Below, one piece after another: positions 39,660 to 47,990 of a stretch of 64,000 bases of DNA. The notes under the pieces are model-generated. The model was not told the origin of the DNA. It worked only from the letters and a program-made list of their open reading frames with translations, and searched no databases. Where the stretch lies: NCBI RefSeq assembly GCF_005870035.1, contig NZ_SWJG01000014.1:1-64000 (forward strand), read 5' to 3'. Within the stretch, counting starts at the first letter, position 1; the number at the start of each line of letters is the position of its first letter. The translations under genes were made by a program, and so were the position numbers. The stretch comes from Spirosoma lacussanchae (GTDB lineage: Bacteria > Bacteroidota > Bacteroidia > Cytophagales > Spirosomataceae).

Positions 39660-41906
39660 TTACCGAATCAGCGAGAGGGGCCCTTTGAACGTACGTTTGC
39701 TGGTCTGAATGAAGTAGTAGTACGTACCTACCGGGGCGTCGGTACCGTACCATCTGAATTTCGGATCGGTCGATGTGAAGATGGTTTTCCCCCAGCGGTT
39801 GGCAATATCGACGGATATAAACTGCTCGCTACAGGCGTTTTGAGGCATATCCTTGACGGCAAAAAAATCGTTGTACCCGTCCCCGTTGGGCGTAAACACA
39901 TTCGGCACAACAATCGTGGCGGTCAGAGATGGGTCGAGGAGCCGAAACGTGACCGTGGTCGTGGCGGTACGATTGGGCTGACACGACCGGTCATCCGCTG
40001 CGAAGTCGACCACAAATATAGCTTCGGGTTTACCGGCCAAAAGTTCGCAGGTGGGTTTCCAGTCGAACGCCGATTGTAGGGTAGGGGTACCGGTTTTGTT
40101 GGAAAAAGTCATGCCTACGGCTTTCATGTCGAAACCCCGGCCGGTACCGGTCATGTACAGAATATCCCGATCGGGATCGGTGGCCAGTACGTCGAAGGTA
40201 GACCGACCGGCGGTATCGCTGGGCGTAACCACCAGATCGACAACCGGCTGGTTCAGGGTTGTCCGGATGGCGGGGGGCTGGCTGGGAGTGCCCGTAGCGG
40301 TTAGCACAACGCTGACAGTATCGCTCAGATTGCGGTTGCAGCGGGTATCCGTTACGATGAAATCGACGATATACGTATCCTGCGCCGTTTGTACACAGGT
40401 GGGTTTCCAGGTGAACGGTTGCGACACGTTGCCGACCCCCGATGCCGAGCCGAAAGACATGCCCGCCTGCGCCAGCGTGAACCCGCGCCCAACGGCCTGG
40501 ATCGAAATATTATCATTGTCTTTATCAGTTCCGAAGGCGTTGAAGGTCAGCGAAGAACCTACCGTTACCCGGCTTTGATCGGGCCGCAGGTCGGTGCCGG
40601 CTTCGGGCCGGTTGTTGGTCGAGGGAATAATGTTAAGCCGGATGCTGAGGGTATCGCTCAGCCCCTGCGGGCACCCTTCGTCCGTAGCGCGCACGAGAAG
40701 GGTAAACGGGCGTCCGTCGCCCCCCACGCACCGGCCGAAGCAGAACTTGGCCTGTAACGTATCCTGCCCGGTTCGGGTGAGCAACTCGCCCGGGTTCAGG
40801 GTGAGCCCGGGCAAGGATCCGCTCATGTTGGTGATTGTGATCCGCTGATTCGGGTTAATGTCGGTAACGAAGAGGCTCAAGCAGTTTGTGTCTTTTTCGA
40901 TAATGGTTAACACCGTTCCTTCTTTGTAGAAGGCTGTCTGTCCATCGGGCCGGAATAGCAGCTGAGGGGCGTCGTTTTTGGGGCAGTCAACAACTTTAAG
41001 CTGAAAATCGCGCCGGACGCGGCCAATCTGTCGGCCATTCCGGTATTCCGTAACTTCGACGGAGAAAACGTAGAGTCCCTGTTTGTCAGCTGTAACGCTG
41101 AGTAGTCCTGTGCGGGGGTTAACCTGTAAAGGAGTCGACCCCGGAATCTGATTCTGCTGACCAATGCCGTTGACCCACTGAATGGGCGGGTATGGCCCGG
41201 CATAAGCAATCGGCTGACCTGACAGGCCCGGGTTTGGCACTGCCCGGGTACTGAATCCGTTGTAAGGCGTCACCATCGCATAAGCCAGACTATCGCCGTC
41301 TGGGTCGCGGGCGCTGAAATCGAACGTGAAAGGGCGGTTGATGCAGATATAGTCGCCTTTGGCCACGGTAAAGACGGGCGACGAGTTGGTGTAGGGAGCA
41401 TTGCCAGCGGTGAAAGGAGCGGGAAACTCGAGGTAAAAGGTTGACCCCGCCCCACCCGGATCAACAATGTTGCTGATCGTGCCATTGCGACAGCAGCGCT
41501 CCCAGCTCATGTAGTACCCACCCGCGTCGTTGAACGTTTGCGGAAAGGTGGCATCGGTGCTGTAGCGGATCAGGCGGGTGCGCAGGTCCTGACGCGAACA
41601 GGTCGGGCTGGTATAATTAACAAACTGACTGGTAACCCGGTAGAGCTGTACACTTCCCTGCAGGGCGTTGTCGCGTTTCCGGAAAATATAAACGACCGCG
41701 CTTTGGTCTTCGGCACCCACATCGCCGTTTATATCGTCGAAATAGAGGTTCAGGTTAAACCGGTGGCTAAAGGCGCTGTTGGGCCCCAGCTTCTGTAATT
41801 CCAGCTCGCCACCGACAATGTGCGTGGCTGAAGTCATATGGCTGACAATCAGTGATAAACCCGTAACGAACAGCACAACCCAGAAACGACAGTACAGATT
41901 CAGCAT
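39660..41906 (-). CDS. Type IX-secreted protein with gliding-motility-type C-terminal domain
   Basis: The 748-residue protein has an N-terminal signal peptide (about residues 8-27) and several beta-sandwich repeats with PKD/cadherin-like motifs such as FDFSARDPDGDSLAYAMV and FNAFGTDKDNDNISI. It ends in a CHU_C-type (type B) sorting domain: VFTPNGDGYNDFF, then NRWGKTIF and the final YYYFIQTSKRTFKGPLSLIR. This domain directs export by the type IX system and attachment to the surface. The repeats suggest an adhesin or matrix role. The protein is a strong marker for Bacteroidota. Confidence 0.93.
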   Translation of the reverse strand: MLNLYCRFWVVLFVTGLSLIVSHMTSATHIVGGELELQKLGPNSAFSHRFNLNLYFDDINGDVGAEDQSAVVYIFRKRDNALQGSVQLYRVTSQFVNYTSPTCSRQDLRTRLIRYSTDATFPQTFNDAGGYYMSWERCCRNGTISNIVDPGGAGSTFYLEFPAPFTAGNAPYTNSSPVFTVAKGDYICINRPFTFDFSARDPDGDSLAYAMVTPYNGFSTRAVPNPGLSGQPIAYAGPYPPIQWVNGIGQQNQIPGSTPLQVNPRTGLLSVTADKQGLYVFSVEVTEYRNGRQIGRVRRDFQLKVVDCPKNDAPQLLFRPDGQTAFYKEGTVLTIIEKDTNCLSLFVTDINPNQRITITNMSGSLPGLTLNPGELLTRTGQDTLQAKFCFGRCVGGDGRPFTLLVRATDEGCPQGLSDTLSIRLNIIPSTNNRPEAGTDLRPDQSRVTVGSSLTFNAFGTDKDNDNISIQAVGRGFTLAQAGMSFGSASGVGNVSQPFTWKPTCVQTAQDTYIVDFIVTDTRCNRNLSDTVSVVLTATGTPSQPPAIRTTLNQPVVDLVVTPSDTAGRSTFDVLATDPDRDILYMTGTGRGFDMKAVGMTFSNKTGTPTLQSAFDWKPTCELLAGKPEAIFVVDFAADDRSCQPNRTATTTVTFRLLDPSLTATIVVPNVFTPNGDGYNDFFAVKDMPQNACSEQFISVDIANRWGKTIFTSTDPKFRWYGTDAPVGTYYYFIQTSKRTFKGPLSLIR

Positions 41907-41976
41907 AGACAGAAACGATTCGGCAGTGAGACCGTCCGAAAACGGCTGCTTAAATTAGCAGTTTTTAAAGACATTC

Positions 41977-43410
41977 ATGCGCAGAAAGAGTCATAAAGCA
42001 CCCGAACGGTTGTACGACGTTACGATCGATTCCGTAGCCGCCGAAGGGAAATGTATTGTACGGACCGACGATGGCGTCATATTCGTAGAAAACCCCACGG
42101 GTGGCCCGGGCGTGGCCCCCGGTGACCGGGTGGACCTGCGCATCACGAACCGCAAAAAGCAGTACCGCGAAGCCGTTGCGGAGCATATTCACGAGCAGTC
42201 TGCCGTTCGGACCGAGCCGTTCTGTGAACACTTTGGTACCTGTGGTGGCTGCAAATGGCAACATATTCGCTACGATGAGCAACTACGGTTCAAACACCAG
42301 CAGGTGGTTGACCACCTGACTCGCATCGGAAAAGTCGATTTGCCGCCTATTCTCCCTATACTGGCTGCGCATCCAACGCAGTACTATAGGAATAAACTCG
42401 AGTTTACCTGTGCCGAAGGCCGCTGGCTGACCCGGGCCGAAGTCAGCACCGATGACGATATGGACCCGCGCGCGGTTGGGTTTCACGTGCCGGGCCGTTT
42501 CGATAAAGTTCTTCCGATCCGGCATTGCTACCTTCAGCCCGATCCGTCGAACGCCATCCGGCTGGCCGTAGCCGACTATGCCTTTCAGCACGGCATCAGC
42601 ATGTACAACCTGAAACTGCATACGGGTTTCCTCCGAACGCTCATCATCCGTACCGCCGATACTACGCAGCAGATTATGGTGACGTTGCAGGTAGCGCAGG
42701 ATAACCCGGATCTGCTGAATGGTCTGATGACGCATTTGCACCGTTCGTTTCCGGAGATTACGTCCCTCAACTATATTCTCAATACCAAGAAAAACGACAG
42801 CTATCAGGATCAGACGGTGATCAACTGGGCCGGGAAGCCGTACATCGAAGAACGCATGGAAGACCTTGTATTCCGGGTGGGCCCCAAGTCGTTCTACCAG
42901 ACCAACGCCCAGCAGGCGTATAATCTGTACAGCGTGGCGCGTCAGTGGGCGGGGCTGACCGGTCAGGAGCGGGTTTACGACCTGTATACCGGCACCGGAA
43001 CCATTGCGCTGTTCGTGGCCCGGCAGGCCAAAGAAGTGATTGGCGTCGAGTACGTTGAAGCCTCCGTGGCCGATGCCCGCGTCAATGCTCAGGTAAACGA
43101 TATCACCAATGCCAGCTTCTACGCGGGCGACATGCGCGACATCCTGACGGATGGCTTCTTCGACCAGCACGGTCGTCCCGATGTGGTCATTACCGATCCG
43201 CCCCGGGCCGGTATGGATGAGGCTGTGACGCGTCAATTGCTACGGGCAGCCCCCGCGCGGATCGTCTATGTTAGCTGCAATACGGCAACACAGGCCCGTG
43301 ATCTGGGAATTCTGGACGAAGGGTACTCGGTGGCCAGTGTGCAGCCGGTCGATATGTTCCCCCATACCCACCATGTAGAAAATGTCGTTTTGTTGACGAA
43401 GCGGAGCTAG
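41977..43410 (+). CDS. rlmD: 23S rRNA (uracil(1939)-C(5))-methyltransferase RlmD
   Basis: The 477-residue enzyme has an N-terminal TRAM domain (about 10-70) and an iron-sulphur ligand set in FCEHFGTCGGCKW (Cys83, Cys89, Cys92, with a later fourth cysteine). The methyltransferase domain has the SAM-binding motif YDLYTGTGTIALF, the TDPPRAGMD motif and the catalytic nucleophile Cys434 in VYVSCNTAT. It methylates uracil 1939 of 23S rRNA with S-adenosylmethionine. The exact paralogue within the RumA family (RlmD or RlmCD) cannot be settled without comparison. Chromosomal housekeeping gene. Confidence 0.9.
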   Translation: MRRKSHKAPERLYDVTIDSVAAEGKCIVRTDDGVIFVENPTGGPGVAPGDRVDLRITNRKKQYREAVAEHIHEQSAVRTEPFCEHFGTCGGCKWQHIRYDEQLRFKHQQVVDHLTRIGKVDLPPILPILAAHPTQYYRNKLEFTCAEGRWLTRAEVSTDDDMDPRAVGFHVPGRFDKVLPIRHCYLQPDPSNAIRLAVADYAFQHGISMYNLKLHTGFLRTLIIRTADTTQQIMVTLQVAQDNPDLLNGLMTHLHRSFPEITSLNYILNTKKNDSYQDQTVINWAGKPYIEERMEDLVFRVGPKSFYQTNAQQAYNLYSVARQWAGLTGQERVYDLYTGTGTIALFVARQAKEVIGVEYVEASVADARVNAQVNDITNASFYAGDMRDILTDGFFDQHGRPDVVITDPPRAGMDEAVTRQLLRAAPARIVYVSCNTATQARDLGILDEGYSVASVQPVDMFPHTHHVENVVLLTKRS

Positions 43411-43440
43411 TCGGGGAGAAGCTCAACTCGTATCGGATGG

Positions 43441-44418
43441 TTAAAAATCCAGATATGGGGTGAGCTTTTCGATCGTTTTGGCATCGAGAATGCGGATGGG
43501 TTTGAGTGACTCCGCGGACGTATAGGCTCCGTGCTGCTCACGATAGCTGACAATCACCTGCGCCTGCCGACGCGAGAGAAAGGGGAGCCGGTCGAGCTGT
43601 TCGGCTGTGGCCGTATTGACCGGTATCCGGCGCGGGGCAGACCGGATCTGACCCAGCCGCCGTAACTCGACCAGCGCCAGCGAGTCAAGACCGTATACGT
43701 CCTCAAACTGGTTCTGGGATACAAACCCACCCAGCGCATCGCGGTACTTAATGATACGGGCGGCCAGCGTCGGGCCGATGCCTTTGAGGGCAACCAACTG
43801 GCTTGTGTCGGCGGTGTTGATGTCAAAAGGTAGAGGGGCTACCCGCGCCGGTCGGTCGGCGCGCGCCGGGTCGATGGCGTCAGCCCGATCGGTTCGAGCA
43901 GTCTGGTCTGAACGGGGCGCCGTGGGGGCCGGGTATGGGTTAGCACCGGGCGCGGCCTCTGTAGTCAAAACGATATAGGGCTCCAGGTCGTCATACAGAT
44001 CGGGCGGGAAATCGTAGATGCGCAACAGATCCTCTTTCTTCCGGAATCTTCCGCCTTTGTTGCGGTACTTGTCAATCCGTTCGGCCAGCCAGCGGGGTAA
44101 GCCGAGCTGTTGCCAGCCGGCCACACTGATTGTGTTAGGATCGAAGCGAAACAGGGATGGTTCGCGAAGATGCTCTGTTGTGGTTGTTTCGCGCGCTCGT
44201 TGCTGGGAATAGCGGGGTTGGCGGGCCTCTTCGGCTTTCATCAACGCCACCAGACTGTCCAGTTTTTGCTGGTCGGCGGCCGAAGTGTCTGCGGATTGCC
44301 GGTCGCTCAAGAGTCGATACAGAAACGGAAGTGCCAGAAACAGCAGGGTCAGGCAAAGTAATACCAGAAAGCCGCGGCTCTCTTTGTGGGAAAAGCCAAA
44401 CCCCCTTAAATCGCTCAT
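43441..44418 (-). CDS. Helix-hairpin-helix protein, ComEA-like
   Basis: The 325-residue protein has one N-terminal membrane helix (about residues 15-37), a linker, and three helix-hairpin-helix modules: near 93-150 (LGLPRWLAERIDKYRNKGGR), near 200-250 (DINTADTSQLVALKGIGPTL) and near 265-325 (VNTATAEQLDRLPFLSRRQA). The DINTAD/VNTAT starts are typical of ComEA-type DNA-binding repeats. An anchored DNA-binding role in uptake or envelope functions is likely. It is often seen as a single gene in Bacteroidota. It is the last chromosomal gene before the second prophage. Confidence 0.85.
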   Translation of the reverse strand: MSDLRGFGFSHKESRGFLVLLCLTLLFLALPFLYRLLSDRQSADTSAADQQKLDSLVALMKAEEARQPRYSQQRARETTTTEHLREPSLFRFDPNTISVAGWQQLGLPRWLAERIDKYRNKGGRFRKKEDLLRIYDFPPDLYDDLEPYIVLTTEAAPGANPYPAPTAPRSDQTARTDRADAIDPARADRPARVAPLPFDINTADTSQLVALKGIGPTLAARIIKYRDALGGFVSQNQFEDVYGLDSLALVELRRLGQIRSAPRRIPVNTATAEQLDRLPFLSRRQAQVIVSYREQHGAYTSAESLKPIRILDAKTIEKLTPYLDF

Positions 44419-44699
44419 TAGCCGCCCTGATTGCCACCTGATTTGGCACTTTTGCTCAGAATCAGCGAATTATAAATGGGTACCCAAACGGCAAAACCCA
44501 GCCAGTACCCAAGCCTATTACCACGCAAAAACTGACTACCAAAAAGTAAATATTTTTTACTGCTATAGTACTAAATAACAGTGCATTATATGAACAGGTG
44601 ATCGTGGTCAGGTTTTAATATGATTTACAGTAGGTAGGTACTAACTATCTGGCGTGTAGTTTCGGTCTTGTACTCCTCTAGACCGTATTCTATCCGCTT
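44419..44699. other. Junction between chromosome and second prophage
   Basis: No gene or tRNA is visible in these 281 bases. The region is AT-richer than its flanks and should contain the left attachment site of the prophage that starts with the integrase at 44700. The matching right site lies outside the window, so the boundary cannot be fixed. Confidence 0.5.
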
Positions 44700-46103
44700 A
44701 TGTTGTTTCGCTTACGAATGCCCGTCACCGTTCAATTTCGTTTCCGCACCCCTCCCGCCCGCGCCCGCCTGTCCCGATTCGATCGGTACCTGGTCGTTCG
44801 CATTACCGTCAACTCCGTTCGTGATTCGGGCTTTGCCGCCCGCGAACGGTTCCGCGACCCCAATTCAGGGGCGGTCAGCTTTGGTGATATTCTGGTGGTC
44901 GATTCGCGCCAGTGGAACCCCGTACTCTATGAGGTTAGGGGGCGCCACCAGGAAGCCATCGACAAAAACAACATCATTGATCGAATCCGGCACGACGTCA
45001 AGACTGTCTGTACCGATCAGCAACGCCGGTTTGACGCGGGCAACGCGCCCATGCCAACGACCGACAGCGTAAAATTTGAGTACCTGAACGGCTTACCGCC
45101 AACGGTGCTGGCCGGCCAGTTCGTATACCCGCCAACGTTTTTAGCCCGCAAGCAAAACAAAGCGTCAGTCATGCCCGACGGGCCGACCGCCTATCTGGGT
45201 CCAAACTCGCTGCTGGAAACTGCGTTTCGGGCCTACCTGTCGGATCTGGTTGCCAGCAAAGTTGAGACGGGCCAGCTGTCTCGGTCGACGTACCTGCTGC
45301 GTAAGTCGGCCTGTGATTATCTGGAGCGCTACCCGCTGTCGGCCATTACCCGCGTGTCCGACGTGACGCCCCACTGGCTGAGCCGGTTTCATACCTGGTT
45401 GCTGTCGCAGCCATCGGGCAGTCCGCACCAGAAGTTTAAGAACCTGCGTATGTCGCCCGGTACGGCCACCTCGTACTGTTCGCATATCAGTAAGGTGCTT
45501 ACCTGGATGAAAAACCAGTACCTGATCCCCCTGAATCCGATTACGGATATGGGTGATTTGCCCCGTCAGCCTAACAAGGACGTTGTTTTTCTTAATCCAC
45601 CCCAGATCGAAAAGCTCTTTCAGCTCAGCGTACCCGACAGTCTGGCTGTCTCGCTCTGGTGGTTTCGGCTGATCTGTTTGACGGGACTGGACTACCCCGA
45701 CGCCGTACGCTACGCCCAGGCCCGCTATAGCTATGAGGACTATACGCCCGGCGGTAAGCCCAAAATCGTGATCCGCAGAGCCAAGCCGCCCGGCAATGTC
45801 TGTAACATTCCGATTACCGAACGCCTGACCGATCTGTGGGACGAGGTGATAGGCGAAGCCCCGTACGCGCCGACCGACTCGACACTGATCAATCACCTGG
45901 TCCACATTGGCAGTATGATTGGCTTCGAACACCGACTGACCCCGAAAGTCGGGCGAAAAACGGCGGGTGTTATTTTCCTGCGTGACTACTCGATTAAGGC
46001 CGTGAGCAATATTCTTGGTCACAGCACGATAGCCATTACCGAACGCCACTATGTTAAAGTGACCGGCTACCAGGTCGACCACGAGACCGACCGGCTTCGG
46101 TAA
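44700..46103 (+). CDS. Tyrosine recombinase (prophage integrase)
   Basis: The 467-residue enzyme has an N-terminal arm-binding part, a core-binding domain (about 175-290) and a catalytic domain. Visible are Arg419 in GRKTAG, His441 in LGHS and the nucleophile Tyr451 in ERHYVKV. The first catalytic arginine is replaced by aspartate in LTGLDYPDAVRYA, and the usual His of HxxR is absent, as in several Bacteroidota recombinases. It is the first gene of the prophage and is closed by a strong terminator. The start could also be 18 bases downstream. Confidence 0.85.
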   Translation: MLFRLRMPVTVQFRFRTPPARARLSRFDRYLVVRITVNSVRDSGFAARERFRDPNSGAVSFGDILVVDSRQWNPVLYEVRGRHQEAIDKNNIIDRIRHDVKTVCTDQQRRFDAGNAPMPTTDSVKFEYLNGLPPTVLAGQFVYPPTFLARKQNKASVMPDGPTAYLGPNSLLETAFRAYLSDLVASKVETGQLSRSTYLLRKSACDYLERYPLSAITRVSDVTPHWLSRFHTWLLSQPSGSPHQKFKNLRMSPGTATSYCSHISKVLTWMKNQYLIPLNPITDMGDLPRQPNKDVVFLNPPQIEKLFQLSVPDSLAVSLWWFRLICLTGLDYPDAVRYAQARYSYEDYTPGGKPKIVIRRAKPPGNVCNIPITERLTDLWDEVIGEAPYAPTDSTLINHLVHIGSMIGFEHRLTPKVGRKTAGVIFLRDYSIKAVSNILGHSTIAITERHYVKVTGYQVDHETDRLR

Positions 46104-46117
46104 ATAGGGGAGTGCTT

Positions 46118-46150
46118 TAAAGCAGGTGGTATTACCGCTTGCTTTATTTT
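46118..46150 (+). terminator. Terminator of the prophage integrase
   Basis: TAAAGCAGGTGGT (46118-46130) and ACCGCTTGCTTTA (46134-46146) form a 13 bp stem with two G-U pairs and a 3-base loop, followed by TTTT. Confidence 0.85.
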
Positions 46151-46161
46151 ATGAATATTTC

Positions 46162-46196
46162 TTACCATTTGCTTGCATATTCATTACCATTTGCTT
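46162..46196 (+). repeat. Two 13 bp direct repeats upstream of the GIY-YIG gene
   Basis: TTACCATTTGCTT occurs at 46162-46174 and 46184-46196, 22 bases apart, two helical turns. The palindromic flank TGCATATTCAT is repeated inverted as ATGAATATGCA across the start codon of the next gene. Operator or promoter-proximal regulator sites are likely. Confidence 0.55.
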
Positions 46197-46220
46197 TACT
46201 TTGTATCAACAATAAGGCAA

Positions 46221-46583
46221 ATGAATATGCAAACGCCGATACCCGACCACCTCAATATTGATAAGCTGCGCTCTCAATCATTCGGCCCCGAAAGCCTGAC
46301 CTGTGGCATGAGCGGTACGTATTATCTATTCAGCGCCGACGGTAACCTGCTTTATGTCGGCTCGACTCAATCCCTGAGAAATCGAATGTCGGCCCATCGT
46401 TGCAAAGGGCTCATACCATTTGCCCTGATTACGCTGCTCTATGCCGACCGCCGTTTGCGCGAAGAATGGGAGGTAGAAGCCATCAAAACATTCAGGCCAC
46501 CCTACAACAAGAATCACAATCCTGATTGGCAGTATCCCAAAGAAAGCCTGATCGGTCGTGCCCGCCCTTACTCAAAAGCCTAA
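46221..46583 (+). CDS. GIY-YIG nuclease domain protein
   Basis: ATG 46221 gives 120 residues; a longer frame from 46173 would pass through the promoter repeats. The GIY-YIG core is seen as GTYYLFSADGNLLYVGSTQS, with an Arg-rich helix after it (SLRNRMSAHR) and a conserved Glu in REEWEVEAIKTFRPPYN. The fold cuts DNA in homing endonucleases and in UvrC-like proteins. As a free-standing small protein in a prophage it is likely a selfish or host-control nuclease. The regulator repeats upstream suggest its own control. Confidence 0.8.
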   Translation: MNMQTPIPDHLNIDKLRSQSFGPESLTCGMSGTYYLFSADGNLLYVGSTQSLRNRMSAHRCKGLIPFALITLLYADRRLREEWEVEAIKTFRPPYNKNHNPDWQYPKESLIGRARPYSKA

Positions 46584-46617
46584 ATAATAAGCCAATCACA
46601 AACCAACACCTACGCCA

Positions 46618-46962
46618 ATGAACAGCAACGCCAACAACTACCACACCAATTACCTGCCAGCCCTGCGAACCGAGCAGGAGACGGCCCGCGCCACCGTTAC
46701 CGACGCCGAACTCGTTTCAATCCGGCTGCGCTACCTGTCGGCATCAGGGCTCAACAGCCGCGCCCTGGTCAAAATTACCCGCAACCCCGAACAACGCAAC
46801 GGCTTTATCGTCCAGATCAATCCGCTGCTCTCTCTCAACTGCTCATTCATTGGCCGCGTATCGGTTACCCAGTCCGGCAAATGGCACGACACGTTTGGTA
46901 TTGAACAACTGGCCAACGTAGAGTATGCCCGTCCATCCGCAGCCCGCAGACCCGTACGCTGA
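46618..46962 (+). CDS. Hypothetical protein
   Basis: The 114-residue product has an N-terminal helical part and a C-terminal beta-rich region (GFIVQINPLLSLNCSFIGRV). No motif is recognised. It lies between the nuclease-like gene and a small frame that starts 1 base after its stop, in a string of early genes. It could be a small regulatory or anti-host protein. Coding character (codon use like its neighbours) supports a real gene. Confidence 0.5.
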   Translation: MNSNANNYHTNYLPALRTEQETARATVTDAELVSIRLRYLSASGLNSRALVKITRNPEQRNGFIVQINPLLSLNCSFIGRVSVTQSGKWHDTFGIEQLANVEYARPSAARRPVR

Positions 46963-46963
46963 T

Positions 46964-47158
46964 ATGAAAGCCACCCCCGCCCAAAGTCTGATCCATCACA
47001 AGATCAACTACCGGAGCCGAATAGCCGCAGATAATATCATGGCTCACTATACGAATCGTCAGCGCAATCATAGCAGACAGTCGTTTCTGCGCGTCCTGAT
47101 CAGCTACGGCGACCGGCCCCAGGGTACCCCGCAACTCAGGCCCCACGACGCGGAATAA
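46964..47158 (+). CDS. Small basic protein
   Basis: ATG 46964 follows the preceding stop by one base and gives 64 residues, rich in Arg, His and Gln (RIAADNIMAHYTNRQRNHSR). No motif is recognised. Tight coupling to the upstream gene is the main support; the frame is short and may not be translated. Confidence 0.4.
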   Translation: MKATPAQSLIHHKINYRSRIAADNIMAHYTNRQRNHSRQSFLRVLISYGDRPQGTPQLRPHDAE

Positions 47159-47231
47159 TACAACACATTCCGGTCTCCCATGAAGACCGTGACTCTCCTT
47201 AGAATCTTACAACTTTCAACCAATCCCAAAC

Positions 47232-47900
47232 ATGGCAAAACAAACTGCTGCCGAATCAACCCTGTTGCCGTATCAGAAAGTAAGCGAACTGACCGGCGAA
47301 GTCGTAGACAAGTTCAAATACTTAGAAGGCCACCCCCGCCAGTATCGCTTTGATGGCAAAGCCGGGGTATTCAACATCAACGGCGATCAGGTTATTGGTA
47401 AAACCCTATCCTTTCAGCCTATCGCCTGGCGCATCTTCACTGACAACATTCTGGGCATGGGTACCAAGAACTGGGCCGAACTGTTCTTTGTCGACGCCAA
47501 AAACTGCGTATCGGCTATCCTGTTTCACGGCTATTCGGTCGACGAACTGTTTCGACTGATTGAGCCCCTGTACTACGAAGACCTGACGCTGGCCGACGTG
47601 GTGCTGACGGCTACGGCTGAGAAGAAAACCCGGTCTGTCGATAACGGAACGTGGTTCATGGCCACATTTAGTTACGCCATGGCCGACCCCGAACAGACCA
47701 AGGTCTTTAAGCAGTTTGCCCAAGAAACCAAAATCTTCCGTCAGGAGACGCTGACCGACGTAGCCAACATCAAATCGGCTATGCACTACTACAACCCCTT
47801 TGCCGTCAGCGAGGAACCCGAATTGCCACCCGCTGGCGTGACGCGTCGGGAGCTGAACGCAGCCGTCGAAGATCACTATACGGCTGACGAAGCTGCTTAA
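47232..47900 (+). CDS. Early prophage protein of unknown function, next to recombination genes
   Basis: The 222-residue protein has an N-terminal beta-rich domain (residues 15-115), a helical middle and an acidic C-terminal tail ending in DHYTADEAA. The acidic tail and the neighbourhood of DUF1351- and DUF3799-type genes recall single-strand-binding or annealing helpers of phage recombination systems, but no family motif is certain. A short hairpin (GGTCT / AGACC) lies before the start. Its function is open. Confidence 0.55.
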   Translation: MAKQTAAESTLLPYQKVSELTGEVVDKFKYLEGHPRQYRFDGKAGVFNINGDQVIGKTLSFQPIAWRIFTDNILGMGTKNWAELFFVDAKNCVSAILFHGYSVDELFRLIEPLYYEDLTLADVVLTATAEKKTRSVDNGTWFMATFSYAMADPEQTKVFKQFAQETKIFRQETLTDVANIKSAMHYYNPFAVSEEPELPPAGVTRRELNAAVEDHYTADEAA

Positions 47901-47990
47901 TCATTCATTAGTTAATGGTGTGGATAATCGGGTTGGCCGGGGTCACTGGTCCCGGCCACTTTATCAGCACCCAACCCCCCTTTGTTAGTC

